This document shows, one piece after another, positions 12,604 to 20,114 of a stretch of DNA of 24,719 nt. The stretch comes from a virus, in IMG/VR virus record IMGVR_UViG_3300042459_000794, positions 1 to 24,719 of that record. The stretch is one strand, 5' to 3'. The translations under genes were made by a program, and so were the position numbers. The stretch's first letter is position 1, and each line of letters opens with the position of its first letter. The notes beneath the pieces were generated by a model, which saw only the letters and a list, made by a program, of their open reading frames with translations, did no database searches and was not told the DNA's origin.

Positions 12604-14039
12604 ATAAACGAGCTTGTATACAAGCTCGGAACATCGCACACCATCACGATCGCATCGGCGAGATTAGTCGATCGCCCAAGTCGTTTTTTAATCTCATCCT
12701 TTGACTCAATCAATATTCCCCGCATTGTCAATGACCAACGAGGCGCAGTCAGTTCGGCAATAATTCTAGGGTCATCAGGCAATGTAATTTGTGGATCGTA
12801 ATTTGGGTCAAGCGCTTCTCGAAACTTCCACCACCATTCTGCTCTTTTATTAGCAAAGGATAATTTTGCCGAGCGATCGCGCTTAAAAGATTTCTTGCCC
12901 GCATCCATAGCGATCGGTTCAAGCCCTTGAAGTTTTGCGATATCAACAGGACTAGCGCCAATACCACCTATATCTATTTGGATAATACACTTTTGCCCTT
13001 GCATCGCGTTGATGATGTATTGAACTACTTGCATACCGTCTTGAGCTTTGATGGCTGGATATTCCTTAGTTTGAATATTTACCCCCCGCCGAATTGCGAT
13101 CGCACAGGCATCTTTACCACCACGGCTAGGGTCACAGGCGATCGCGTCAATTGGTTCTAGTAGAGTTTTTGGTTCTAGTAGTTTTCCCCTGTTAATTGCG
13201 TCTTGCACCCAAGAAGTTGGGATAACTTGATACGGCGTATCCTGCATCCCCGATGTGAAGCCCTCCATCATGGTGCGACGAAGTTCTTCGGGCAGTGAGT
13301 TGAGTGTGCTTTTATAGCCAGTCAGCAACAAGATCGGATTGTCGTCAATACTGGAATAAATAAACGTCCTTGACCTTGCATCAAGTGTGCCCTCGTCTAC
13401 TTCCTTGTCTCCTAAATACCAACGAATTTCACCGCTTTGCGCTGGGTTAGGATGACGTTTATCTAGCCAAGGAGCCCAACTGCTGATAATCCACTGCCCT
13501 TCTTGAGTATCTGGTGGGTTAGTTGTCGCCACAGTTCGGCATCGTTGACCGACTACACTTGTGCGATTCCAAGTTTTTACATAGTCATAGATTGACTTAG
13601 GAAATTCTGACAATTCGTCAAATGCTTTTAGATCGTGCGCTCGGCCTTTGTATTTAACTTTTTCCTTTTCTAACTTACAACCGCCTTTCTCTACCCAGCG
13701 ATCGCCATATTTAAGAATGTTGGTTTTGCCATGAAAACGGTACTGATTATCGAGTAACTCACCCTCGATCCGAGCAATCATTTCGTTTAGCTGCGATGCT
13801 TCTCTTCTGAGAATTAGCGATCGCCTATGTGCTGTCAATGCTAACCCCGCAATTAAATCGCTCTTGCCTCCCCCTGGTTCCCCACCATATAGCAAATCGT
13901 CGGCAGGAGAATAGTAGGCAAGCTCTTGAGGTTTGCCTTTGTATGGTTGCCATGCAATAGGAGGTAGCTCTATCTCGTCATCATCAAATAGATCGTCAAT
14001 TTCTTTGAGCTTGCGATCAACCCTTTGCTGGATTCCCAC
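12600..14039 (-). CDS. Terminase large subunit (TerL)
   Basis: A 479-aa packaging motor protein, the ATPase plus nuclease that cuts concatemers and pumps DNA into the head. ATPase part: Walker A GEPGGGKS (53-60), Walker B FDE (140-142), coupling motif TTNPP (172-176). Nuclease part (RNase H-like): first aspartate in DAIACDPSRGGKDA (D303), second in QIDIGGIG (D356), third in STNLADAIVMV (D462). All expected parts are present, so it should be active. The start MGIQQRVDRK at 14039 lies directly after the upstream minus-strand gene. Its stop at 12600-12602 overlaps the stop of the plus-strand gene in CTAG. Confidence 0.92.
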   Translation of the reverse strand: MGIQQRVDRKLKEIDDLFDDDEIELPPIAWQPYKGKPQELAYYSPADDLLYGGEPGGGKSDLIAGLALTAHRRSLILRREASQLNEMIARIEGELLDNQYRFHGKTNILKYGDRWVEKGGCKLEKEKVKYKGRAHDLKAFDELSEFPKSIYDYVKTWNRTSVVGQRCRTVATTNPPDTQEGQWIISSWAPWLDKRHPNPAQSGEIRWYLGDKEVDEGTLDARSRTFIYSSIDDNPILLLTGYKSTLNSLPEELRRTMMEGFTSGMQDTPYQVIPTSWVQDAINRGKLLEPKTLLEPIDAIACDPSRGGKDACAIAIRRGVNIQTKEYPAIKAQDGMQVVQYIINAMQGQKCIIQIDIGGIGASPVDIAKLQGLEPIAMDAGKKSFKRDRSAKLSFANKRAEWWWKFREALDPNYDPQITLPDDPRIIAELTAPRWSLTMRGILIESKDEIKKRLGRSTNLADAIVMVCDVPSLYTSSFI

Positions 14040-14040
14040 A

Positions 14041-14274
14041 TCAGCTTTCTACTTCATCTTTAACAACCACTTTCCCGTCTTGAATTACCCAGCGATCGCG
14101 AAATTGGCGATCGGGTAATTCCGAACCGTCAATAATTAAATATGGTCTAGGCTGATCTCCATTGAGTAGCGGAATATCTTTTCCTCCAATCTGTTCTATC
14201 GTTAGCCCGCTATCTAGAACAGGGGTCATTATTGAAACGCCGCCATTATCATTCGTAAATACTATTACTTTCAT
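14041..14274 (-). CDS. Small fibre-associated phage protein (77 aa)
   Basis: It starts MKVIVFTNDNGGVSIMTPVL and ends with a beta-rich segment containing ELPDRQFRDRWVIQDG. This pattern matches a small protein family found beside tail-fibre or structural genes in many phages; its role is not established, and an assembly or attachment function is possible. Its start shares the last base of the fibre gene stop (14274), and its end is next to the terminase start, so it is inside the minus-strand head operon. Confidence 0.55.
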   Translation of the reverse strand: MKVIVFTNDNGGVSIMTPVLDSGLTIEQIGGKDIPLLNGDQPRPYLIIDGSELPDRQFRDRWVIQDGKVVVKDEVES

Positions 14275-14870
14275 TATCTAATCACCATTATATTAACGAT
14301 ACTTGCATCAGCAAAACTACCTGTCGAGCTAAAACCAGTGCCTACCCGAACAGAACCAGTAGTGTAAACTGCGTTATTAACCCAAGCGATTGGGTCGCTA
14401 CTACCTACACCAGCAGCCGTGGCAACAACAGCATAGTTAGTGTCAGACATCGCAGTAGCAAAACTAATAGTATAATCGCCAAGACTGTTGTCAGTTACAG
14501 AGCTCACATTTCCACTACCAAGAATCGCAAGAGTTCCAGTCCCATTAAAATTCACCCATGCTCGTAAACCAAATATTGGAGCCGATCCAGATTGCGCGCC
14601 GTTTAATTTTGGCGCAGTAATATTTGCCTCAGCAATCTTGGCTGTTGTTACGTTTAAATCCGCGATCTTAGCAGTAGTTACGTTTAAATCCGCGATCTTA
14701 GGCGTTGTGACCGACCCATCAGCAAGACCGCCAAGCGAAAGCGCTTGAACCTCTAAAAGAATTTGCCTTAATAAATCCGTTTCTGTGGCATTCATTGTGT
14801 AAATTCCTTTAGAGTTCAAGTCACGAAAACCATTGAGGATACCTCTTAATGAGTCGATCGCAGTAGTCAT
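14274..14870 (-). CDS. Fibre/spike-like protein (198 aa)
   Basis: An N-terminal helix (residues 20-50) leads into a repeat of ten-residue units (TTAKIADLNV type) at about residues 53-92, coded by two identical 30-bp tandem copies (14641-14670 and 14671-14700, allowing edge changes) plus diverged flanking copies. Such repeats form trimeric stems. The C-terminal part (RAWVNFNGTGTLAILGSGNV, then ISFATAMSDTNYAVVATAAG) is a beta domain common in phage tail-fibre receptor-binding tips. It likely forms a surface fibre or head spike for host contact. The repeat is a slippage target that could change fibre length. Confidence 0.7.
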   Translation of the reverse strand: MTTAIDSLRGILNGFRDLNSKGIYTMNATETDLLRQILLEVQALSLGGLADGSVTTPKIADLNVTTAKIADLNVTTAKIAEANITAPKLNGAQSGSAPIFGLRAWVNFNGTGTLAILGSGNVSSVTDNSLGDYTISFATAMSDTNYAVVATAAGVGSSDPIAWVNNAVYTTGSVRVGTGFSSTGSFADASIVNIMVIR

Positions 14871-15698
14871 TTAACGACCTTGGATAATTCTTAAATAGTC
14901 AACTTGCAAGTTGCGAGCCGCAGCACCTGGGTTTTTAATTCCAAAAAATGGAACCATCGCTACACCTGTAGGGAAAGTAGCAACGTTGACGCTATATTCG
15001 GAGGCAAATTTAACGTCATTGGCAAAAACTTTTAAAGTCGTACCGCCATCAAAGTGAAGCTGTAAACGCACATCGTTAGTTCCGTCGTTTGCAACAACTT
15101 GAGTAGATTCCTGGACAGTTTGACCGCTAGCCTTGTGAGTCCAAATCCATTGAGTTGGCGCATCGTGGTCAATCGTAAAACCAAATAAACCAACGTCTGC
15201 AAATTCAGTTGTAGTGTCTGCCATGAAATTGGCAGCGTTAGCGGCATGAGTCGCAAAGCCCACAAAGTACGCGCCGTTAACCGTGCTTGAAGCTCGGACT
15301 TTAAACTCAGCCCACAATGCTTTACCAGAGTTTGCAGTGATGTTAAAAAAGTCATTACCGCCAGTCGTGAAGCCATCCAAGCTTAAATACTGTTCATCGT
15401 TTGCAGTTGCCGTGCAAGCAATTTGGAGTCTACCACCAGCACCGTCTACAGACGTGACATTACCGTTACCGTCACCAGTGTATCGCCATCCGAATGGTTG
15501 TAATGTGGTCGCAACGCTCGATCCTTGTGGGCGGATAAAGTCTTCAAGATACTCAAAAAATAAGTTTGGGGAGAAAACAAGCGGTGCTCTAGTTTGCCCC
15601 CAAAACGAAGTACCCCCATGAGGAATATAGTCAGGAGCGAAAGCAAGCTTTGCTCTCTCCAATGCGGCCAGTGCTGCTATCTGATCATTTGTGGTCAT
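14871..15698 (-). CDS. Jelly-roll structural/decoration protein (275 aa)
   Basis: Mostly beta, resembling the concanavalin-like jelly-roll structural proteins found beside the capsid gene of some tailed phages. Recognisable pieces are DYIPHGGTSFWGQTRAPLVF (18-40 area), LWAEFKVRASSTVNGAYFVG, DVGLFGFTIDHD, DVRLQLHFDGGTTLKVFAND and a C-terminal VPFFGIKNPGAAARNLQVDY. It could decorate the capsid or contact host glycans. Its start overlaps the end of the zinc-ribbon gene by 14 bases, and the fibre gene begins one base after its end, so the operon is tightly packed. Confidence 0.65.
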   Translation of the reverse strand: MTTNDQIAALAALERAKLAFAPDYIPHGGTSFWGQTRAPLVFSPNLFFEYLEDFIRPQGSSVATTLQPFGWRYTGDGNGNVTSVDGAGGRLQIACTATANDEQYLSLDGFTTGGNDFFNITANSGKALWAEFKVRASSTVNGAYFVGFATHAANAANFMADTTTEFADVGLFGFTIDHDAPTQWIWTHKASGQTVQESTQVVANDGTNDVRLQLHFDGGTTLKVFANDVKFASEYSVNVATFPTGVAMVPFFGIKNPGAAARNLQVDYLRIIQGR

Positions 15699-15882
15699 AA
15701 TTCTTAGTTTCCTTTCCTGTTCTAATAAACTTTGATTTTTCGGGCTTAGGATAGGTCAAATTTAAATCAGGGCAATGACCTACTTTTTGCAATTCTGGAC
15801 AAATGCGATCGCCTCCTAGGTTGGTGCAAATCTTTTCGCCGCAGGTTTCACAAATTAAAATGCCCTGACTGTTTTTAATCAT
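15685..15882 (-). CDS. Zinc-ribbon small protein (65 aa)
   Basis: It starts MIKNSQGILICETCGEKICT and has the cysteine series CETC, C, C, C (CGEKICTNLGGDRICPELQ then GHCPDL), compatible with a zinc ribbon. The C-terminus is basic (KSKFIRTGKETKNYDHK). It sits between the capsid gene and the jelly-roll gene, with overlap at the latter. It could be a small structural or regulatory factor. I know no standard head gene like this. Confidence 0.6.
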   Translation of the reverse strand: MIKNSQGILICETCGEKICTNLGGDRICPELQKVGHCPDLNLTYPKPEKSKFIRTGKETKNYDHK

Positions 15883-15884
15883 GA

Positions 15885-17588
15885 TTAAAAGGGTGCATCA
15901 GTAACGCGAACTTCAACAACTCTAAGCTGTTGTTCTGAGTCAATTGCGGGATCAACATCAAGATCGCCGACGATCCGATCTGCTGTCCAAATCCAATCGT
16001 CAACCATTTGGAAGTTGTCTTCAGTCGCTCGGCGCATTTCAGGTTCCATGCCAGTTGCATTAGCAACAGCATAAAATCCCATTGCAATACAAGCTCTAGT
16101 AGTTTTAGCGCCATCGCCAAAAGTCGTAGTGAATACACCTTCAGTCCCAGACGCACCGCCAGCAAAAGCAGTAGATTGAAACAAGTGGAATCCGCAAGCG
16201 GTAAGCATATAGCCCGACACAGTGGGCATATCTCCGTTAGTAACTTGAGTCAACATTTCGGTTAAGTACTCAACCGACTTCTTCTCAGTATTGCGATTGT
16301 TGGAGGTCAGCGAGTTAACTAGAGGTACTAGGCTCAAAGGATTGCCAACTAAAATAAGGGAACCCATTGCGTCAGTATCAATATTCAGAGCACCAGTCAT
16401 GTATGCATAAAGAGCATTCAAGAAAGACTCCGAAAGCGCTCCATTGTCACCCGCATTAACATCTAAAGCAGTTGTAGTTACCGAGCCATTGTCGTTATAA
16501 ACAATCCTAGTAGTGGCTAACAAACGAGTCCTGATACACAAATCAAGATCGGCTTCTTGATGCTTGCCCAATTTCTTCATGACTCGATTTTCCAAAGGAA
16601 TCATTGAATATGCCGAGAGGAACTGCGGAATCGAAACAGGAACAGTTAAGCCCCTTCTCTGCAAAGTCAAAGTTACCGAATCAACAACATATTCTTGGCG
16701 AGTTGCTCCAGGACCAGCAAGAGGCATCAAGTTGGTTGAAACATCAGAAGCAGGAGGAATATCGCGATCGCGAGGAACTTGAATTGTGTCACCTGGTCCT
16801 TTGCCTAATTCCAGATTCTTAAAAGCAAATTGCCAAAAAACATAAGTACCGCTATGAGTAGTTCTCATAAACGAGCTTAAATAATCAAGCAACGCTGGCA
16901 AAATGTCAGTTCTAGCAGTCGCCGCCGCCTTGTCGGTTAAGCCGCGTAAAAAGCCATGCTTCTTAACCATCGATTCCATCTCTTGACGAAGATCGGCTTT
17001 ATGCTTCAAGAAAAAGCTATCAATTGTTGAAGTATCTCGCTGCAAATATTGAATACCGCGCAATTGATTGGTATACATTTTGCTGTCTGCTTTTGCCACG
17101 CATTCAACAAAATCTTTAAATAGTCCAGTCTCCCGATCGCGATCGCTTGCTAGCAATGTATTAACGCCTGGCATAGACACACCAGATTTATCGGATACTG
17201 GATGAGAATGACCAAGAGCAGTAAACACATTTGCTATGGCGGCTTTTTCATTTTGAGCAGTTGCCAAATCAGACTTAGCCTTATCAAGTTCAGCTTGCAA
17301 AGTCTTGATATCAGTTTCAAACTTTCCCTCAACTTTCTTGGTTACGTCATCAGTTACAGAAGCGATCGCAGTCTTCAACATGCTCTCTAGTTGAGATGCA
17401 GCCAAAGTCACAATCTGATCTTTCTGTTCTGGTAAAACTTGATCGGGTTCTGCCGCAGCAGTCGAGATGACTTCCTTGTTTTTTGCTGCTTCGATCGCGC
17501 TTTGCTCAGTAACCGCACCTGTACCAGTCACAGGCGGAAATTCTGAAGCGATCGCACGAACTGGTCTAGGTATCAATTGCTTAGTCAT
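15885..17588 (-). CDS. Major capsid protein, HK97-fold-like, with scaffold-like N-terminus
   Basis: A 567-aa protein. Residues 80-120 are a coiled coil (LQAELDKAKSDLATAQNEKA), typical of an N-terminal delta or scaffolding region that a protease removes. From about residue 200 the chain has the strand/helix mix of a phage capsid: FLRGLTDKAAATARTDILPA, GPGDTIQVPRDRDIPPASDV, YVVDSVTLTLQRRGLTVPVS, and a late QMVDDWIWTADRIVGDLDVD. It is divergent from the prohead protease gene, with 55 bases between starts, so both may be controlled from one spacer. It is longer than typical HK97 capsid proteins (about 385 aa), mainly through the N-terminus. I rate the capsid role as likely from context and pattern. 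Confidence 0.75.
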   Translation of the reverse strand: MTKQLIPRPVRAIASEFPPVTGTGAVTEQSAIEAAKNKEVISTAAAEPDQVLPEQKDQIVTLAASQLESMLKTAIASVTDDVTKKVEGKFETDIKTLQAELDKAKSDLATAQNEKAAIANVFTALGHSHPVSDKSGVSMPGVNTLLASDRDRETGLFKDFVECVAKADSKMYTNQLRGIQYLQRDTSTIDSFFLKHKADLRQEMESMVKKHGFLRGLTDKAAATARTDILPALLDYLSSFMRTTHSGTYVFWQFAFKNLELGKGPGDTIQVPRDRDIPPASDVSTNLMPLAGPGATRQEYVVDSVTLTLQRRGLTVPVSIPQFLSAYSMIPLENRVMKKLGKHQEADLDLCIRTRLLATTRIVYNDNGSVTTTALDVNAGDNGALSESFLNALYAYMTGALNIDTDAMGSLILVGNPLSLVPLVNSLTSNNRNTEKKSVEYLTEMLTQVTNGDMPTVSGYMLTACGFHLFQSTAFAGGASGTEGVFTTTFGDGAKTTRACIAMGFYAVANATGMEPEMRRATEDNFQMVDDWIWTADRIVGDLDVDPAIDSEQQLRVVEVRVTDAPF

Positions 17589-17643
17589 TTGTGCGAAATT
17601 TGTGCAGTAACTTTATGATTGATTCTACTACCAAATAAAAAAT

Positions 17644-18207
17644 ATGCGCGTCAAAGTCTTGTTTACCGACAATTTGGTCTCGCGGAATCGTGCGCGATGG
17701 TCTGCGGCAGAAATTCAAAAAATGCCTTCACTAATAGTTGGTCATCGTGGAACACTTGATCACGCCTGGGGAAGTGTTGCAAATCGGTGGGGAATTGTAG
17801 TTAGCGCCAATGCTGTTAAGGGGGAAATTCCCAAAGATTTGTCGCCAGAGGAAAAAGCCGTCGTAGATAGAGAGGGTTACTGGTATGCAGAATGTGACAT
17901 CGAAGTAGCGATCGCTAATGTCCCCAGTCGAGCATGGTTAGCTGAAATGATTCAAAGTCTGTTGCTTAGCGAAAACTCCATAGGCTTCAGTTACCGATAT
18001 ATGCGATGCCCTAATTGTGAGTGTGCAGCGGGAGACTTGCGATCGCCTAAATGCCCTAACTCTTATGAAGATATTTCTTATTACGAGCGTGTTGATGTGC
18101 AGGAAGTTTTTGAAGTAAGCTTTGTGGAAATTCCCGATGTTCGCCGCGCCCGAATCTTGGAAATTGACGGTGTCAAAGTTGAAAATTTACTACTAGAACA
18201 AAAATGA
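17644..18207 (+). CDS. Prohead protease-like protein with cysteine insertion (187 aa)
   Basis: It shows the U35/S78-type prohead protease pattern: an early histidine block (IVGHRGTLDHAWGSV, H34 and H40), a middle SIGFSYRY, and the serine block EVFEVSFVEIPDVRRARI with S159. It would cleave the capsid delta domain and scaffold. Unusually, residues 122-137 carry four cysteines (CPNCECAAGDLRSPKC) between SIGF and the serine block, a probable zinc knuckle. It is on the opposite strand from the capsid gene. It ends at an ATGA with the next small gene. Confidence 0.65.
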   Translation: MRVKVLFTDNLVSRNRARWSAAEIQKMPSLIVGHRGTLDHAWGSVANRWGIVVSANAVKGEIPKDLSPEEKAVVDREGYWYAECDIEVAIANVPSRAWLAEMIQSLLLSENSIGFSYRYMRCPNCECAAGDLRSPKCPNSYEDISYYERVDVQEVFEVSFVEIPDVRRARILEIDGVKVENLLLEQK

Positions 18208-18371
18208 ACTTTCTTGCTGCTTTTATAGCGATCGCTACTTTTATGATTTGGGGTCACTTTCTACTAGAACGAACTTGGCAAGTTGCTGACGATCTTGACG
18301 CTGGTTTCTTTTGGTCAATAATCCCTGTGGCGATCGCACTTTGGGTAGCTTTGTATTTAGCAAGTGCTTAA
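18204..18371 (+). CDS. Small membrane protein, holin-like candidate (55 aa)
   Basis: An open frame of 56 codons, ATGA-coupled to the protease. It has two hydrophobic segments, FLAAFIAIATFMIWGHFLL (residues 3-21) and FFWSIIPVAIALWVALYLA (35-53), joined by a polar turn ERTWQVADDLDAG. A two-span, 55-residue protein fits a class of small holins or other phage membrane proteins; no lysis enzyme accompanies it. A strong hairpin follows at 18404. Confidence 0.55.
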   Translation: MNFLAAFIAIATFMIWGHFLLERTWQVADDLDAGFFWSIIPVAIALWVALYLASA

Positions 18372-18403
18372 AAGCTAATCGTTATTGCAGCCATTATCAA
18401 TAA

Positions 18404-18454
18404 ACTAAAAAATCGTCATTTGCTTATGTAGAGTGTAATTGACGATTTTTTAGT
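18404..18454. terminator. Bidirectional terminator hairpin
   Basis: ACTAAAAAATCGTCA (18404-18418) and TGACGATTTTTTAGT (18440-18454) are perfect 15-bp arms with T runs in both directions. It lies between the plus-strand gene ending at 18371 and the minus-strand gene ending at 18547, so it can stop transcription from both. A double HIP1 follows at 18499-18527. Confidence 0.75.
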
Positions 18455-18546
18455 GTGCAATAAGTGCGGGAAAATATACAGGTTATTTGCAATAAAAAGC
18501 GATCGCCCAAGTCAGTAAGCGATCGCCTTAATCCGCGAAGTCATAG

Positions 18547-18708
18547 TCAATTTTTCTTCTGATCAGATCCTATAGCAAGCAATCCAACAAAGCCCAAAGA
18601 CGCTTCATTAATTAGGCGAAATATGTTAGGCGCAATGCCTAGCTCTGCCAGCAACCCACTTGCGGCTCCAGCCACACCAATTACAGTTAATAGCCTAGTT
18701 TTAGTCAT
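18547..18708 (-). CDS. Small membrane protein, holin-like candidate (53 aa)
   Basis: An open frame of 54 codons begins at the ATG complementary to 18706-18708. The protein (MTKTRLLTVIGVAGAASGLL...) has two hydrophobic stretches, LLTVIGVAGAASGLLAELGI and INEASLGFVGLLAIG, and a charged C-terminus DQKKN. That is a common layout of short phage holins: positive tail, two spans, glycine/alanine-rich. A GTTCTAGTAG word lies just upstream (18716). Holin function is inferred from length and topology only. Confidence 0.5.
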   Translation of the reverse strand: MTKTRLLTVIGVAGAASGLLAELGIAPNIFRLINEASLGFVGLLAIGSDQKKN

Positions 18709-18721
18709 GCTTTTAGTTCTA

Positions 18722-18881
18722 GTAGTTAATAAATAGGCGATCGCCGCCGACGCTATTCTGTTGCTTCTATTCTATAGCGATCTCTCGGCTATACGCTGTT
18801 TGTAGTTAATAAATAGGCGATCGCCGCCGACGCTATTCTGTTGCTTCTATTTTATAGCGATCTCTCGGCTATACGCTGTTT
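18722..18881. repeat. 80-bp tandem duplication
   Basis: Bases 18722-18801 and 18802-18881 are identical except for one base (C772 against T852). The unit contains a HIP1-related GCGATCGCC, GCGATCTC and a HIP1-like inner part. It is intergenic between two minus-strand genes, upstream of the holin-like gene. It looks like a recent duplication. Confidence 0.9.
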
Positions 18882-18890
18882 GCTGCGTTG

Positions 18891-19094
18891 TTAGTCTTCT
18901 TCGTGATTAAATTGAGACTTTAAATATGCCTTAGCCTCATCAGTCAAACGAGGGTTAGCATCAATAAGCTCTAGCCATTGTTCTTCATTCTCAGGTATAG
19001 AGTCATTAATAGACTGCAATAACTCATCGAAATATTCACCAGCAACAACCAAAGAATTTTGCATAAATTTTGACAAGCATTTCAATCCAAGCAT
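18891..19094 (-). CDS. Small acidic hypothetical protein (67 aa)
   Basis: The start at 19094 gives MLGLKCLSKFMQNSLVVAGE; the internal ATG at 19064 is also possible. The rest is acidic and helical (EYFDELLQSINDSIPENEEQ, AKAYLKSQFNHEED). Strongly acidic small phage proteins sometimes mimic DNA or inhibit host enzymes, but there is no specific motif. The conserved element copy C lies directly upstream and also upstream of the divergent methyltransferase gene, so it may control both. Confidence 0.5.
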   Translation of the reverse strand: MLGLKCLSKFMQNSLVVAGEYFDELLQSINDSIPENEEQWLELIDANPRLTDEAKAYLKSQFNHEED

Positions 19095-19100
19095 ATTTTA

Positions 19101-19160
19101 CAAAATTCTCGCGTTGACCCGTCGATATGATTTTCGATCAGAAATAACCAAACCTGTTGA
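19101..19160. promoter_or_regulatory. Conserved ~60-bp intergenic element, copy C
   Basis: CAAAATTCTCGC...GACCCGTCGATATGATTTTCG...AACCAAACCTGTTGAT matches copy B nearly base for base. Here it sits between two divergent genes (19094 minus, 19216 plus), a natural place for a shared regulator site. An AT-rich stretch (19161-19215) separates it from the plus-strand start. Confidence 0.65.
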
Positions 19161-19215
19161 TTAGCTATTTATTTAATTATTAATTACTTATTCTTATTAT
19201 CAATTGAGATTCTAA

Positions 19216-19725
19216 ATGTTGACAATCAGCGATCGCAGCTACCTTACAGCACCTCACAGAAAACGATTATCAAAATCAATGCTGTACTTGATACGATCGC
19301 GTAAGTTACACCGTACTAACTCGCTACTCGATTACGGCTGTGGTCATGGCTTTGAGTGGCAGTACTTGCGATCGCTTGGTTACGATGCACATGGTTACGA
19401 TCCACATTACTTTCCCGAATATCACCACAGGCAATTTGATGTAGTGACATTACTGCATGTCCTAAATGTTATTCCTAGGTTTAGCGATCGCATTGCAGTT
19501 TTGCGAGATGCATACGCTAGATGTAAATCGGTTCTAGTAGTAGCATCGCGATCGCCCCAGCCATGTGTCGGAACTGACTATCTAGATGGCAAGGTGACTC
19601 GATACGGCTGGTTTAATAAATGCTATTCGGACTTAGAACTAAAGCTATTCTGTGCGCGATCGCTGGGCGTGGATGAGGGCAGGTTTAGGCAGATTGGGCA
19701 AAAAGCTTTTGTACTTCACCGCTGA
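19216..19725 (+). CDS. SAM methyltransferase, phosphorothioation-associated-like (169 aa)
   Basis: A class I SAM-dependent methyltransferase: LLDYGCGHG (residues 37-45) is the SAM-binding motif, YDPHY (61-65) follows the second strand, and DVVTLLHVLNVIP (75-87) is a recognisable motif IV region. The phrases DYGCG, YDP and HVLNVI match the N-terminal domain of the methyltransferase family linked to DNA phosphorothioation (dnd) islands; those full proteins are several hundred residues longer. No dnd genes are present here. The substrate is unknown; DNA, RNA or a small molecule is possible. It uses its own promoter region after copy C. Confidence 0.75.
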   Translation: MLTISDRSYLTAPHRKRLSKSMLYLIRSRKLHRTNSLLDYGCGHGFEWQYLRSLGYDAHGYDPHYFPEYHHRQFDVVTLLHVLNVIPRFSDRIAVLRDAYARCKSVLVVASRSPQPCVGTDYLDGKVTRYGWFNKCYSDLELKLFCARSLGVDEGRFRQIGQKAFVLHR

Positions 19726-19808
19726 CTAGCTCAGTATTTATAGCGTGAGTTGTTGCTTAAGCGATCGCTTGCTGCTTCGTTGACAGCTTTCTTCGTGGCT
19801 ATTTCAAG
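19726..19808. other. Convergent spacer with palindromic HIP1
   Basis: It contains the 12-base palindrome AAGCGATCGCTT near its middle and no reading frame. Genes on both sides end here. No T-tract terminator is seen. Confidence 0.4.
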
Positions 19809-20114
19809 TCATAACGGGATTGTGTCATCTTCTCCACCGACAAAGCTAGACCCAGACCTCAATAACTCTGTCATGCGATCGCCAAATATTTGACGCTCTA
19901 AGTTAACAACTCTTTGATCGACTCTCACATAAAACCTAGCCAAATCGTCAAGTCTGTGATCGGTGCGTTCGATATGAGTGTCAAGTTTTTTGCCTACATC
20001 ATTAATGTCTTCACTAATTACCGTTAAGGTTTGGGACTGTTTCCCCAAAGCAAATATAACCCCAGCCACCGCCAAGAAAGTAGCAAATATAGCGAGAACA
20101 TCTTGCAAGGTCAT
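19809..20114 (-). CDS. Membrane-anchored coiled-coil protein (101 aa)
   Basis: One N-terminal hydrophobic segment (LAIFATFLAVAGVIFALG, residues 7-24) is followed by a coiled coil (LTVISEDINDVGKKLDTHIE, then RVDQRVVNLERQI). The C-terminus is acidic. This layout suits phage spanin-like or other inner-membrane accessory proteins, and also many small phage proteins of unknown role. Its start overlaps the end of the helix-turn-helix gene by 4 bases (ATGA), so the two are coupled. Confidence 0.6.
   Translation of the reverse strand: MTLQDVLAIFATFLAVAGVIFALGKQSQTLTVISEDINDVGKKLDTHIERTDHRLDDLARFYVRVDQRVVNLERQIFGDRMTELLRSGSSFVGGEDDTIPL

Noticed and set aside
15032-15621. Antisense ORFs in the jelly-roll gene (114, 112 and 66 aa)
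   Set aside because: They are other-frame shadows of the structural gene, which has the expected beta-rich pattern and operon coupling.
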